Source of the DNA: BNXB01 sp031556375
Lineage (GTDB): Bacteria; Bacteroidota; Bacteroidia; Bacteroidales; Azobacteroidaceae
Reading direction: 5' to 3'
Assembly (NCBI GenBank): GCA_031556375.1
Contig: JAVBTA010000011.1
Coordinates: 133,312 to 197,311 of the forward strand
DNA length: 64,000 nucleotides
Shown: positions 1 through 8,904 of the stretch, piece by piece
How the letters are laid out: the number at the start of each line of letters is the position of its first letter
Numbering within the stretch: the stretch's first letter is position 1
The notes under the pieces: generated by a model
Told to the model about the DNA's origin: nothing
What the model saw: the letters and a program-made list of their open reading frames with translations, nothing else
Databases searched by the model: none
Made by a program: the position numbers and the translations under genes

Positions 1-58
1 TTAGACTTGATCGACAGGGTAAAATCTGATGACAATCCGGTTATCTTTTTGTGTGAAT

Positions 59-889
59 TTAAATGACATGGAAATCACTCAAACCATTTATTGGACTTTG
101 AGTGATTTCACCCAAAACCAAATCTCGTTTTTCTATTACTTTCGTCAGATTATTTCTAAAATAATAAGCTACACTGCCTGTAAACGACATTTTATTTGTC
201 CTACATTCCGGATATTGTAAAATATTCCTTTGAATAAATTCATCAAAAGACGACTCTATCAAATTTGAAATCTCCGGATTGGCGATATGTTTCGCCAAAA
301 ATGGAGTAAACTGAGCCAGGTAACGATTTGGGAATGGTTTTCTATAAACATTTTCCAATATTTCCGCTGGAGTCTGCTGATAATCAGAAAAAAAATCATC
401 TTTAATTTCTTTTGGAAACTGATTTTTAAGGATATCAGAAACTAATTTCCGTCCTAGCGAAGCACCACTACCTTCATCTCCCAAAATAAATCCCAATGGA
501 GACACATTCCGGACAATCTTTTCTCCGTCATAAAAACAAGAATTAGAGCCTGTTCCTAATATACAGACAATTCCCGGATGACGGCCACACAACGAACGGG
601 CGGCTCCCAACAAATCCGTATTTACATGAATATTTTCAATTCCGAAATATTCTTTCAGAGCATCGGACACAACCGATATCCGGGGAGGAATACATCCGGC
701 GCCATAAAAAAAGACAGACTCAATTCCGGATTCAGGAAGCAGATATTCTTCGTCTAGGATACGAAAGACTTCCTGTTTTTCCAAATAAAACGGATTAATT
801 CCGCTTGTTGTACAAGTTTTTACTTCATTCCTGTTCCGGCAAAGGCTCCAAGTTGTCTTTGTTGATCCGCTGTCTGCTATAAGAATCAT
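59..889 (-). CDS. BadF/BadG-type amino-sugar kinase (GlcNAc or MurNAc kinase family)
   Basis: A 276-residue ASKHA-fold sugar kinase. The N-terminal phosphate-1 loop DSGSTKT is at residues 6-12, a GAG turn at 63-65, the GTGSNS phosphate-2 motif at 112-117 and the GDEGSG adenosine/sugar motif at 137-142, as in the BadF/BadG N-acetylglucosamine kinase family. It should phosphorylate a cytoplasmic amino sugar with ATP. Its start lies 14 bp after the stop of the exo-muramidase NamZ on the same strand, so the two are probably one operon and MurNAc is a plausible substrate (compare the BadF-type MurK kinases). GlcNAc cannot be excluded from sequence. No MurQ etherase gene is in the window. Fold confident, substrate inferred. 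Confidence 0.85.
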   Translation of the reverse strand: MILIADSGSTKTTWSLCRNRNEVKTCTTSGINPFYLEKQEVFRILDEEYLLPESGIESVFFYGAGCIPPRISVVSDALKEYFGIENIHVNTDLLGAARSLCGRHPGIVCILGTGSNSCFYDGEKIVRNVSPLGFILGDEGSGASLGRKLVSDILKNQFPKEIKDDFFSDYQQTPAEILENVYRKPFPNRYLAQFTPFLAKHIANPEISNLIESSFDEFIQRNILQYPECRTNKMSFTGSVAYYFRNNLTKVIEKRDLVLGEITQSPINGLSDFHVI

Positions 890-903
890 ATTATCTGGAG
901 TTT

Positions 904-2070
904 TTATTCGGAATATAATAGATACGGGATTCTCTGTTTCTTGAATTTTTTCACATCATCCTGCCAGACCAACTTGATCTCTTCAGCAGTCTTTCCTTTT
1001 TCAATCATCGTACGCACATAATCGACGCCAATCAATTTCTCAAAAAAAGAAGTAAAGAATTTGTCTCCCATTTTAAGATTTCTGTAAGCATCAATAATGT
1101 AACTCAGATCCAAGCCTTTTTCCCAAACAACTTCATCAGAAATATTCCTCAGGTCAACTCCATAACACAATTGATTTAACAGTGGCGGATTCTTTGCTCC
1201 CGCAATACTTTTGGGAGTAAAAGAAAAAGAATATCCTTTCATTTTCGGATGCCCGTAAACCTGAAAAGGAAACAAAGTTCCACGCCCCAGACTAACCGGA
1301 GTCCCCTCAAAAAGGCAGGTAGATGGATAGAGATATATCGATTTCATATTGGGCAAATTAGGGGACGGAGCAATTGGCAAATGATACTTTGTATGATGTG
1401 TATAGTTCTTACATTTTATTACTTGTAAGTCACATTTTTTATTCTCCGGCAACCATTTTTCTCCGTTCACCATAAGAGCCAATTCTCCCAATGTCATCCC
1501 GTGCACAACAGGAATCGGCAACCAACCCACTCCTGATTTGTATTTCATATTAAGAATAGGGCCATCGACATAATGACCGTTAGGATTCGGCCTGTCAAGA
1601 ACAATTATTGTTTTCTTGTAATCAGCACAGGCGTCCATCAGTCTGAACATCGAGATATAATAGGTATAAAACCGCAATCCAACATCCTGAATATCAAACA
1701 AAAGCACATCAAACAACAGCATATCTTCTGCGGAAGGCTTGCCTGTTTTATTTTGATATAATGAACGAATCGGAATTCCTGTCCTGGAATCTATGGAGTC
1801 AGAAACTTTTTCTCCGGCATCGGCATCTCCACGAAACCCATGTTCAGGAGCAAAGACGACTGTAACATTGATACCCGAACGTTTCAGCAAATCGACCAAG
1901 TGCTCGTTTCCAAGCATTCCTGTGTGGTTAGACATTACAGCAACACGTTTTCCTTTAATCAAAGGAAAATATTCGCTTGTACATTGGGCGCCGACAATTA
2001 CAGAATTATCCTGGGCATGTAACAGACCGGCAGAAATCAGAAAATAAATACATAAAAGAAAAATTCTCAT
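904..2070 (-). CDS. namZ: Exo-beta-N-acetylmuramidase NamZ (DUF1343), secreted
   Basis: A 388-residue DUF1343 protein. Residues 1-20 form a Sec signal peptide ending in LLHAQ. Family landmarks are NHTG at 48-51, PEHGFRG at 75-81, DIQDVG at 126-131 and a DRPNPNG segment near 180. Characterised members remove MurNAc from the non-reducing ends of peptidoglycan fragments, here probably in the periplasm. A TTG lies in frame at 2094, but it is inside a -7 promoter box (TATTTTTG, 2099-2092), so the ATG at 2070 just before the signal peptide is taken as the start. The sugar kinase gene follows after 14 bp, which suggests release followed by phosphorylation of MurNAc. Family assignment is secure; activity is inherited from the family. 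Confidence 0.9.
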   Translation of the reverse strand: MRIFLLCIYFLISAGLLHAQDNSVIVGAQCTSEYFPLIKGKRVAVMSNHTGMLGNEHLVDLLKRSGINVTVVFAPEHGFRGDADAGEKVSDSIDSRTGIPIRSLYQNKTGKPSAEDMLLFDVLLFDIQDVGLRFYTYYISMFRLMDACADYKKTIIVLDRPNPNGHYVDGPILNMKYKSGVGWLPIPVVHGMTLGELALMVNGEKWLPENKKCDLQVIKCKNYTHHTKYHLPIAPSPNLPNMKSIYLYPSTCLFEGTPVSLGRGTLFPFQVYGHPKMKGYSFSFTPKSIAGAKNPPLLNQLCYGVDLRNISDEVVWEKGLDLSYIIDAYRNLKMGDKFFTSFFEKLIGVDYVRTMIEKGKTAEEIKLVWQDDVKKFKKQRIPYLLYSE

Positions 2071-2091
2071 ATTTTCAGGAAATATATTCCA

Positions 2092-2099
2092 CAAAAATA
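2092..2099 (-). promoter_or_regulatory. Candidate -7 promoter box for namZ
   Basis: Minus strand TATTTTTG fits the Bacteroidota -7 consensus TAnnTTTG and lies 21 bases before the chosen namZ ATG. No clear TTTG -33 element is visible at the expected distance. It argues against the upstream TTG start. Confidence 0.5.
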
Positions 2100-2137
2100 T
2101 AAAAACGGATTCAATTATTATGCTAACATTATAAAAA

Positions 2138-2384
2138 TCATAGATACGAACTTGTCACATACAACTCCACTAACGCATTCTCCGAAAGTTTTTCATCATA
2201 TTCTAAATTTATCCGGTCAATTATCCCTGATTAATAATTGAGTAAAAGATTAGGATATAAAATCACTAGAATTCTTTACAAATAAGGTTACAGATACATC
2301 ATCCGGAAGCTTTTCTGTAGATTCCTTATCACAGGAACAACACAATACTACAAATAATACGTATAGGTAAATAAAAGCTTTCAT
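2138..2384 (-). pseudogene. Decayed small lipoprotein gene
   Basis: Minus strand, starting at ATG 2384. An open frame of 44 codons encodes a lipoprotein signal sequence (hydrophobic stretch then CCSC, lipidated Cys about residue 18) and a short mature part containing VSVTLFVKNSS, ending at TAA 2250. After that stop another frame gives a protein-like stretch (about 24 residues, including NLEYDEKLSENALVELY) ending at TGA 2138. The pattern fits a small Bacteroidales lipoprotein broken by a frameshift or deletion. A genuine 44-residue lipopeptide is the alternative. It lies in the divergent gap between namZ and the epimerase gene. The rest of that gap (2385-2537) shows no gene. Confidence 0.45.
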
Positions 2385-2537
2385 AATATCTCAAACTTAT
2401 TGTTTCCAACCACTTTTACAAACATAATACAACTATTTTTAAATAACAAGCAAAATAAAAAATAAGGAAACAACATCAAGACTAACAGTCATTGAGTTAT
2501 TTTTTCCACTTTGTTTCTTGCTTTTAACTTCTTATTG

Positions 2538-2545
2538 TAAATTTG
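2538..2545 (+). promoter_or_regulatory. Candidate -7 promoter box for the dipeptide epimerase
   Basis: TAAATTTG matches TAnnTTTG and ends 18 bases before ATG 2564. The in-frame TTG at 2543 is inside this box and cannot be the start if the box is used. A TTTG at 2510-2513 is present but spaced rather widely (24 bases). Confidence 0.55.
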
Positions 2546-2563
2546 CGACCAAATATCTATCAG

Positions 2564-3583
2564 ATGAAACTATCATGGAAACCTTATGAGTTGCAATTAC
2601 GACACGTCTTTACGTTGGCTAATTCATCACGCACCACCACTCCGGTCGTACTCACGCAAATCGAGTTTGACGGACTGATTGGTTATGGAGAAGCCTCTCT
2701 TCCGCCCTATTTGGGAGAGACTCAGTCATCTGTAATTGATTTTTTGAAAAAAGCAGACCTCTCCGGATTTAAAGATCCTTGTCAATTAGATGAAATTATC
2801 TCCTATATTGATGGGATTGCGGAAGGAAATACTGCCGCCAAAGCCTCTATAGACATTGCATTACATGATTTAGCAGGGAAAATACAAAACAAACCCTGGC
2901 ATAAAATACTTGGTTTAGATAAAGCAAATACTCCCGACACGACTTTTACAATAGGTATTGACAATGAAGAAACAATAAAATTGAAAACAAAAGAAGCTGC
3001 TCCTCATTTCAAAATACTGAAAGTCAAATTAGGATGTAATACAGATAAACAGATCATTGAAGCCATTCGCTCGGTTACAGATCTCCCAATAGCTATCGAC
3101 GCAAACCAGGGTTGGACTGACAGATCCCAGGCTCTGGACATGATTCTTTGGCTAAAAGAAAAAGGTATTGTAATGATAGAGCAACCTATGCCTAAATACG
3201 ACCTGGATAATATTGCATGGCTGACTGAACGAAGTCCGCTACCTATTTTTGCAGACGAATCCATCCAACGCTTATCAGATGTAGAACGATTGAAAGGTGT
3301 TTTTTCCGGGCTCAACGTCAAACTGATGAAATGTACCGGAATGTATGAAGCCTGGAAAATGTTTGAACTGGCCAAATCACTGGGACTAAAAGTAATGATC
3401 GGCTGCATGACCGAAACATCCTGTGCAATATCCGCGGCATCACAATTATGCCCCGCCGCTGACTTTGCAGACCTCGACGGGGCATTGTTGATTTCGAACG
3501 ATTGTTTTACCGGAACGACCATTCAAAAAGGAAAAATCATATTGAACGATTTGCCCGGAATCGGCGTTCGAAGCATATATTGA
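2564..3583 (+). CDS. L-Ala-D/L-Glu (dipeptide) epimerase, enolase superfamily
   Basis: A 339-residue muconate-lactonizing/enolase-superfamily enzyme. All catalytic landmarks are visible: the KxK pair K153/K155, metal ligands D179, E206 and D231 (in the motifs IDAN, IEQP and ADES), and the opposite-face base K253 in NVKLMK. This set is typical of L-Ala-D/L-Glu epimerases, which convert L-Ala-D-Glu from murein peptides to L-Ala-L-Glu for catabolism. ATG 2564 is preferred to the upstream TTG because the latter lies in the promoter box. The gene diverges from namZ and a sugar kinase, which supports a role in cell-wall recycling. The stop is only 2 bp from the stop of the convergent dps gene. Other dipeptide specificities remain possible. 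Confidence 0.88.
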   Translation: MKLSWKPYELQLRHVFTLANSSRTTTPVVLTQIEFDGLIGYGEASLPPYLGETQSSVIDFLKKADLSGFKDPCQLDEIISYIDGIAEGNTAAKASIDIALHDLAGKIQNKPWHKILGLDKANTPDTTFTIGIDNEETIKLKTKEAAPHFKILKVKLGCNTDKQIIEAIRSVTDLPIAIDANQGWTDRSQALDMILWLKEKGIVMIEQPMPKYDLDNIAWLTERSPLPIFADESIQRLSDVERLKGVFSGLNVKLMKCTGMYEAWKMFELAKSLGLKVMIGCMTETSCAISAASQLCPAADFADLDGALLISNDCFTGTTIQKGKIILNDLPGIGVRSIY

Positions 3584-3585
3584 TG

Positions 3586-4059
3586 TTATTTAATATAAAC
3601 CGAAAGCATCCAGATTTTCTTTTCGGCACTCCTGATATAATGTACCAGAAGATTAACGGTTCCCGTATCCCTGGCTTTAACAGCCAACTCCTGAACTTTA
3701 TGCAGTTTGACAAGAGATTGTTGTAATCCTGCAATAACTGCGTTCACACCTTCTTTCCAATTTCGCACCTCGACAAGCTCCTGAATTTCAGACTGTTTAA
3801 GATACTGCGAGAACCTGGACTCCGGAGTTCCTCCTAGCATAATAATCCTTTCTGCCAACTCATCAATCGTTTCTGCAAACTCATTGTAGTACTCCTCATA
3901 AATAGGATGCAAATCAAAAAAATTATCCCCTTCAATTAACCAATGCAGACCTCTCAAATTTGTATAAAACACCTGATAATCTGCCAACAAACTACTTAAT
4001 CCCTCGATTACGGGTCTCATAACTTCTACATCCAACCCGACGTTGTTCAATTTTGCCAT
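3586..4059 (-). CDS. dps: Dps-family ferritin-like DNA/iron protection protein
   Basis: A 157-residue four-helix Dps/miniferritin. The inter-subunit ferroxidase ligands are in place: H39 (in RGLHW), H51 (in FFDLH), D66 and E70 (in TIDELAE). Members assemble into dodecamers that oxidise and store Fe(II) with peroxide and protect DNA under oxidative stress. The lysine-rich N-terminal tail used by E. coli Dps for DNA binding is almost absent (MAKLNN), so iron and peroxide detoxification may be its main job. It is a single gene, convergent with the epimerase gene with a 2-bp gap and divergent from dedA. Confidence 0.93.
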   Translation of the reverse strand: MAKLNNVGLDVEVMRPVIEGLSSLLADYQVFYTNLRGLHWLIEGDNFFDLHPIYEEYYNEFAETIDELAERIIMLGGTPESRFSQYLKQSEIQELVEVRNWKEGVNAVIAGLQQSLVKLHKVQELAVKARDTGTVNLLVHYIRSAEKKIWMLSVYIK

Positions 4060-4187
4060 AATCTTTTCTTTTAGTTTTTATTTTACTTACTTTTGTAATT
4101 TTAAAACCGTAAAGAACCCGGATTTGTTCACTTTCAAAATGAAACAAAAGTTAATTCTGATTGTTCTTAAAAAACAATTATAACAAT

Positions 4188-4847
4188 ATGAGCTTTTTTG
4201 ACTTATTCAACCCTGAATTTTATATCAACCATGGAGGTATATGGCTCTTACTGTTCATCGTATTTGCAGAAACAGGGTTGATGTTCGGTTTTTTTCTTCC
4301 GGGCGATAGTCTTATCTTTATTGCGGGGATCTATAGTAGCCAACTCATAGACAGCCTTATCCCCGGGGGGACCGGAAGTGACTTTTTAGACCTGCTGATC
4401 CTTATTATTCTATTGTGCGCATGCGGAATATCCGGAAACATGGTCGGATACTGGTTTGGCGAGAAAAGCGGACCATATTTGTTCAATAAAAAAGATTCAT
4501 TGATATTTAAGAAAAAGTACTTGACACAGGCCAAAAATTTTTACGATGAATATGGAGGACAAACCATTATTTTTGCAAGGTTTCTTCCCACTGTACGCAC
4601 TTTCGTTCCAATAGTTGCAGGAGTTGTAGGCATGAACAAAACAAAATTCATGATATACAATATCCTCGGATGTTTCTTTTGGATTGTATCGATGTCCATG
4701 GCCGGACATTACCTGGATAAATTTTTACGGGAAAAATACAACTTTAACGTAAAAGGAAACCTGGAATGGATCGTTATCGGACTAATTATTATAACCACTA
4801 TCCCTTTTATTTGGCAATACTTTTCCCACAAAAGAAAGAGCCATTAA
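4188..4847 (+). CDS. DedA/SNARE-associated family inner-membrane protein
   Basis: A 219-residue membrane protein with about five hydrophobic helices. Family signatures include FAETGLMFGFFLPGDSLIF near residues 27-45 and the motif FARFLPTVRTFVPIVAG in the second half. DedA proteins act in membrane homeostasis, and several are lipid-carrier (undecaprenyl phosphate or phospholipid) flippases. ATG 4188 is used; an in-frame TTG at 4161 would add nine poorly conserved residues. It is a single gene with divergent dps upstream. The exact substrate cannot be read from sequence. Confidence 0.9.
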   Translation: MSFFDLFNPEFYINHGGIWLLLFIVFAETGLMFGFFLPGDSLIFIAGIYSSQLIDSLIPGGTGSDFLDLLILIILLCACGISGNMVGYWFGEKSGPYLFNKKDSLIFKKKYLTQAKNFYDEYGGQTIIFARFLPTVRTFVPIVAGVVGMNKTKFMIYNILGCFFWIVSMSMAGHYLDKFLREKYNFNVKGNLEWIVIGLIIITTIPFIWQYFSHKRKSH

Positions 4848-5201
4848 TAAGACTTTTCTCTTGAGCAAAATGTGAAAACAAAAAAGGCAACATGTGTTGT
4901 TTAACATGAAAAATATTTTAAAACATATTTCTCAATGTCAAATTTATTGTTTTAATTTGCAAAATAGCTACTGTAATTATTGAGGATAACTTTGAGGCTT
5001 GCCATCTGAAAAGAAAAAATTACGAAACCTCGGCTTTCTATGTTTAACTTAATCATAAGAAGGCATGCAGATAAAAATTATTACCAACACCCAAAATCCC
5101 GGACAGGGATAATCCGGCAGATTTGGCGTATCCACTTTGTAAAATACAAAGTAGGTTACGTAAAAAAAAATCAATCATTAAATACTTTAAACTTAATTAT
5201 C
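4848..5201. other. Intergenic stretch without a recognised gene
   Basis: 354 bases between dedA and the broken outer-membrane gene. No convincing coding frame or tRNA is seen. Two short hairpins are present: ATCCC/GGGAT at 5096-5110 and CTTTGTA/TACAAAG at 5135-5151, the latter about 50 bases before the ATG at 5202. A near-consensus -7 box (TTAATTTG) lies around 4954-4961. Confidence 0.5.
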
Positions 5202-7012
5202 ATGAAAAAATTATTTATTTTCGGAATCATCTCTATTAGTGCGTTAGGAGTTAGCACTGCTGCAACTCAGGAACAGGAAAAAGTAGTACGAATTTGTTGG
5301 GAAAGTTCCTGTAAAAATATACACTGCGGACCTGTTTAACAAGGCCCACCTGGTTAGCGTCAATAACCTTTGGAAAATGGCTGAGAATAACCAGATAAGG
5401 ATCAATGTCGATTATGTTTATGATGAACGATCGCAGGAAATAATCAAACTCAACAAATACGGGTTCCCATCTTCCGACAGCACCTTAATCATTAATGAAA
5501 ACGATAACTTTAACAGTTATAACAATATTGCAGATATCAAATTAACCTATACAGATAATTCTCCCGGGCATTTTATTGAGAATGCCTTGAAGCTAAGCGG
5601 AAAATGGGCATCAGAAACTTCATCCATAACAGGGACAAATAAGGTACAGGAAAAATTATGACCTACCCCTATTCTACATTCAGAATGATTTGGACCTAAC
5701 GAAACGAAACGGAAATAATGTTTTTAAACTCACGTCTTTTACCCGTTATTCCAATCAGCCACAGAAGTTGACAGTATCGCTCGATTCTTTGATTTATTCG
5801 GAACAAAATGTTTGCCAAAATGCATCCAGGTCTATTTTTTATACCGACAATGCAACTTCCTGGGGATACAAATTCAATCCTAAATCCAGAATTTTTGTAG
5901 ATTTCAACTTACAAGCAAGCCTGGAAGATCTGAATACCAATATGAACTTTATCCCATTGCCGGAGAAAAACCTTTCTAATGATATACGCTGGAACCGGTT
6001 CAATTACATTGTTTCTCCATCCTATACTTACGATAATTACTTCTTTGTACTAAACTTCGGTTTTCCGGTCAACCTGGTCGACTTATATGTGAATGATTAT
6101 TCCTTGGATAAAAAAGATCATTACAATTATTTACTGGTGAATCCATCATTAAATTTGATCTATAATTTCAATGAATTCTGGAAGAGTTCACTATCTGCCG
6201 AATACAGAAATGAAATTGGAGATATCTTTGATCTCACAAATGGCCTGATCATGTCAAATTACAGGTATTTCAAAGAAGGAAGCGGTGTTATGGAGAAACG
6301 GGAATATCAAAACTATTCATGGAGACTATCCTTCCGTGATGCAATAAATACTCTGTTTTTTAATATGAGAATATCATACAGGCCTATGAAACAAAATCTG
6401 CTGTCGAACAGAACGTTTATAAAAAATTACTCTATATCAAAAGAACAAGAAATAGAAAATCATCGTGATATCAGATCGATAAGAGCCCAAATGGGAAAAT
6501 ACTTCAACGGATTAAAAACAAACATCTCGTTATCAACAAGTTATACACAGACAAATTCTGAACAAAAACAACAAAATACGATAATGCCGGTCACCTATAA
6601 AATGATCCTTTTAGACTTGAAAACCGACACAAAATTAGGAGAATGGGGTGCTTTCACATACAAAGCTTATTGGATCAATAACCGGAATTATTTCCATGAA
6701 ACAGAAAACGCCGAACTCAACCAGACCATACAAAATTTCAACTTTTTCATTTTCCCGGTTAAGAAATGGCAAATCAAACTCCAGGGAGAATATTTATACA
6801 ACGATATCACCTCAAATCTAAGTAAAGAATTATTTTTCGGGGATATCGGAGTCAAATACCAATTAAAATCAATGGAATTCTCTTTCGATTGGACAAATAT
6901 TCTCAATCAAAAGGAATACAGCTATACTTCATTTGACGGAGTTAATACCTTTTATACGGGCTATAATCTACGTCCAACAAATTTTCTATTCAGTATGAGT
7001 TTTAAGTACTGA
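5202..7012 (+). pseudogene. Broken TonB-dependent-receptor-like outer-membrane barrel gene
   Basis: An ATG at 5202 opens a signal peptide (about 22 residues, ending in STAATQ), but the frame stops at 5339. From about 5287 the next frame carries receptor-like sequence (GKVPVKIYTADLFNK, then INVDYVYDE) and stops at 5661. From about 5650 a third frame continues the same kind of sequence (DLPLFYIQNDLDLTKRNGN) through a beta-barrel of about 440 residues ending in the C-terminal aromatic signal SFKY at 7012. Removing single bases near 5285 and 5650 would join the three pieces. The N-terminal carboxypeptidase-like and plug domains expected after the signal peptide are missing, so a deletion is also likely. 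The barrel half from 5690 is still open but lacks a signal peptide. Confidence 0.75.
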
Positions 7013-7017
7013 ATACT

Positions 7018-7467
7018 TTACGAAAGTAACCGTTTAACCGCTTCTGAGATAAGTCGGCCTTCGGCTTTCCCCGCCAGTTTCTTAGTCGCAACTCCCATCA
7101 CTTTTCCCATATCCTGGGCAGAAGACGCTCCTGTTTCCGCAATAATAGATTTAATCTCAGCTTCCAGTTCTTCTGCAGTCAATTGTTTTGGGAGGTAAGC
7201 TTCCAGGACTGAAACTTCAGCGATCTCTTTTTCAGCCAGTTCCGGACGATTTTGTTCTGTATAGATCGCAGCGCTGTCTTTGCGCTGTTTCACCATTTTT
7301 TGGATGATCTTAGTAGCCGCATCATCAGTTAGCTCGCCATCACCACCTTTGGCGGTTTTAGCTTCAAGAAATTCTTTTTTTACTCCGCGTAAGGCTTCCA
7401 AACGAAGTTTGTCTTTCGCCAACATGGCATTTTTTATATCTTCACTGACTTTATCAAATAAATTCAT
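7018..7467 (-). CDS. yqeY: GatB/YqeY-domain protein
   Basis: A 149-residue YqeY protein. It has the helical, lysine-rich N-terminal half (DIKNAMLAKDKLRLEALRGV) and the GatB/YqeY tail with EAYLPKQLT and the GKVMG segment. The domain is shared with the tail of the GatB amidotransferase subunit and may bind tRNA, but YqeY has no settled function. It follows ftsZ on the same strand after a 36-bp gap, so it may be read as the last gene of the dcw operon, an arrangement common in Bacteroidales. Its stop is 5 bp from the end of the convergent broken barrel gene. Confidence 0.9.
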   Translation of the reverse strand: MNLFDKVSEDIKNAMLAKDKLRLEALRGVKKEFLEAKTAKGGDGELTDDAATKIIQKMVKQRKDSAAIYTEQNRPELAEKEIAEVSVLEAYLPKQLTAEELEAEIKSIIAETGASSAQDMGKVMGVATKKLAGKAEGRLISEAVKRLLS

Positions 7468-7503
7468 TGTTAATTAATAAGTTTAAAGTTTTTAGTAATA
7501 AGT

Positions 7504-8862
7504 TTAAAATTCAATAACATTTTCATCTTCTTTATCATTTGGATCCATATCCGCCGGTAATATTTCAACTTCGTCATCGTCTCCCAAATCGGCATACTTG
7601 GCATCCAATTGATTGATTTCTTTTATCATTTTCTTCGAATCACGATTATATGCCGGATATTTCACAATGATATCGATCAATGAATCGTCATCCATTTGTT
7701 CCAGTGTAAATATAAATGGCTTAGGCCGAACGCCTTTATTCAGGTTATTTAAGGCATTCTCGCCATAAACAACTGCGATTCGTCTCCTGTTTTCTTCGCG
7801 TTTACGTTCTTCAGCTTCCAAACGATCTTGTTCGTCCTGGTATTTTTCCCGTTCCTTCATTTCGATTTTTTCCTTCATAAAAGGAATATCGGTCATTCCG
7901 AATCCGGTTGCAAGTACAGTAATCTTAACCTGTTCCTTCAGGCTTTCATCGATCGCCGTTCCCCAAATCACCTCGATATCAGAATCAAAACGAGACATAA
8001 AAGCATGTACCTCATTCATCTCTTCCATCATCAACGGAAACTCGGTACTGGATGAAATATTCAGGAGTATCTTTTTAGCATTGAATACATCATTATTATT
8101 CAATAATGGCGAATTTAACGCGTTCTCAATAGCTTTCGACACACGGTTTTCTCCTATACCCTGTCCACTACTCATTATGGCGACACCCCCATCTTTCAAG
8201 ATGGTATGTACATCGGCAAAATCGAGATTGATATAGCCGGGGACAGTTATGATTTCTGCAATACTCTTTGCTGCTATTGTCAATGTATCATCGGCTTTCT
8301 GAAATGCATTCGGAACCGCAAGGTCATGATAAATGTCACGCAGACGCTCATTATTGATTACCAAAAGTGCATCTACATTTGCAGCTATTCTTTCAACACC
8401 ATCCAGAGCCTGAATAATTTTACGTTCACCTTCAAACAAGAAAGGAATAGTGACGATACCTACGGTCAGGATTTCCATACTTTTGGCAATCCGGGCAATA
8501 ACCGGAGCAGCTCCGGTACCGGTACCTCCTCCCATACCTGCTGTGATGAAGACCATTTTAGTCCCGTCATCCATCAGTTTCCAGATATCATCGGCGCTTT
8601 CTTCCGCTGCCTGACGCGCCTTTTCCGGGCGATTACCCGCACCCAGACCTTCTGTTACGGTTTTCCCCAGTTGTAATCTATTAGGGACATCGCTCTTAAA
8701 TAACGCCTGGCTGTCGGTATTACAAAGCACAAAGGTAACATCATGGATTCCTTCATGATACATATGGTTGACAGCATTTCCGCCACCTCCACCGACTCCG
8801 ATAACCTTGATGATCGAAGGACGATCGGCATTATATTCGAAATTTATAAGGGAATCATCCAT
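7504..8862 (-). CDS. ftsZ: Cell division protein FtsZ
   Basis: A 452-residue tubulin-like GTPase that forms the cytokinetic ring. The N-terminal GTP-binding loop VGGGGGNAV is at about residues 23-31, and the tubulin signature GGGTGTGAAP at 111-120. The GTPase core is followed by an E/K/R-rich coiled segment (about 330-365) and an acidic C-terminal tail, both longer than in E. coli FtsZ and typical of Bacteroidota. It is the last cell-division gene of the dcw cluster, 42 bp after ftsA. The ftsA-ftsZ gap shows no strong promoter, so transcription probably comes from upstream. Confidence 0.98.
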   Translation of the reverse strand: MDDSLINFEYNADRPSIIKVIGVGGGGGNAVNHMYHEGIHDVTFVLCNTDSQALFKSDVPNRLQLGKTVTEGLGAGNRPEKARQAAEESADDIWKLMDDGTKMVFITAGMGGGTGTGAAPVIARIAKSMEILTVGIVTIPFLFEGERKIIQALDGVERIAANVDALLVINNERLRDIYHDLAVPNAFQKADDTLTIAAKSIAEIITVPGYINLDFADVHTILKDGGVAIMSSGQGIGENRVSKAIENALNSPLLNNNDVFNAKKILLNISSSTEFPLMMEEMNEVHAFMSRFDSDIEVIWGTAIDESLKEQVKITVLATGFGMTDIPFMKEKIEMKEREKYQDEQDRLEAEERKREENRRRIAVVYGENALNNLNKGVRPKPFIFTLEQMDDDSLIDIIVKYPAYNRDSKKMIKEINQLDAKYADLGDDDEVEILPADMDPNDKEDENVIEF

Positions 8863-8904
8863 AATTGCAATTGTGTTTGATATTATTTTTTATTTTCTTC
8901 TGTT

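Noticed and set aside
5202..5339. Cysteine-containing secreted peptide (45 residues) as a RiPP or peptide toxin
   Set aside because: The downstream receptor sequence starts in the overlapping frame, so the Cys-rich tail is more simply a frameshift product of a broken receptor gene.
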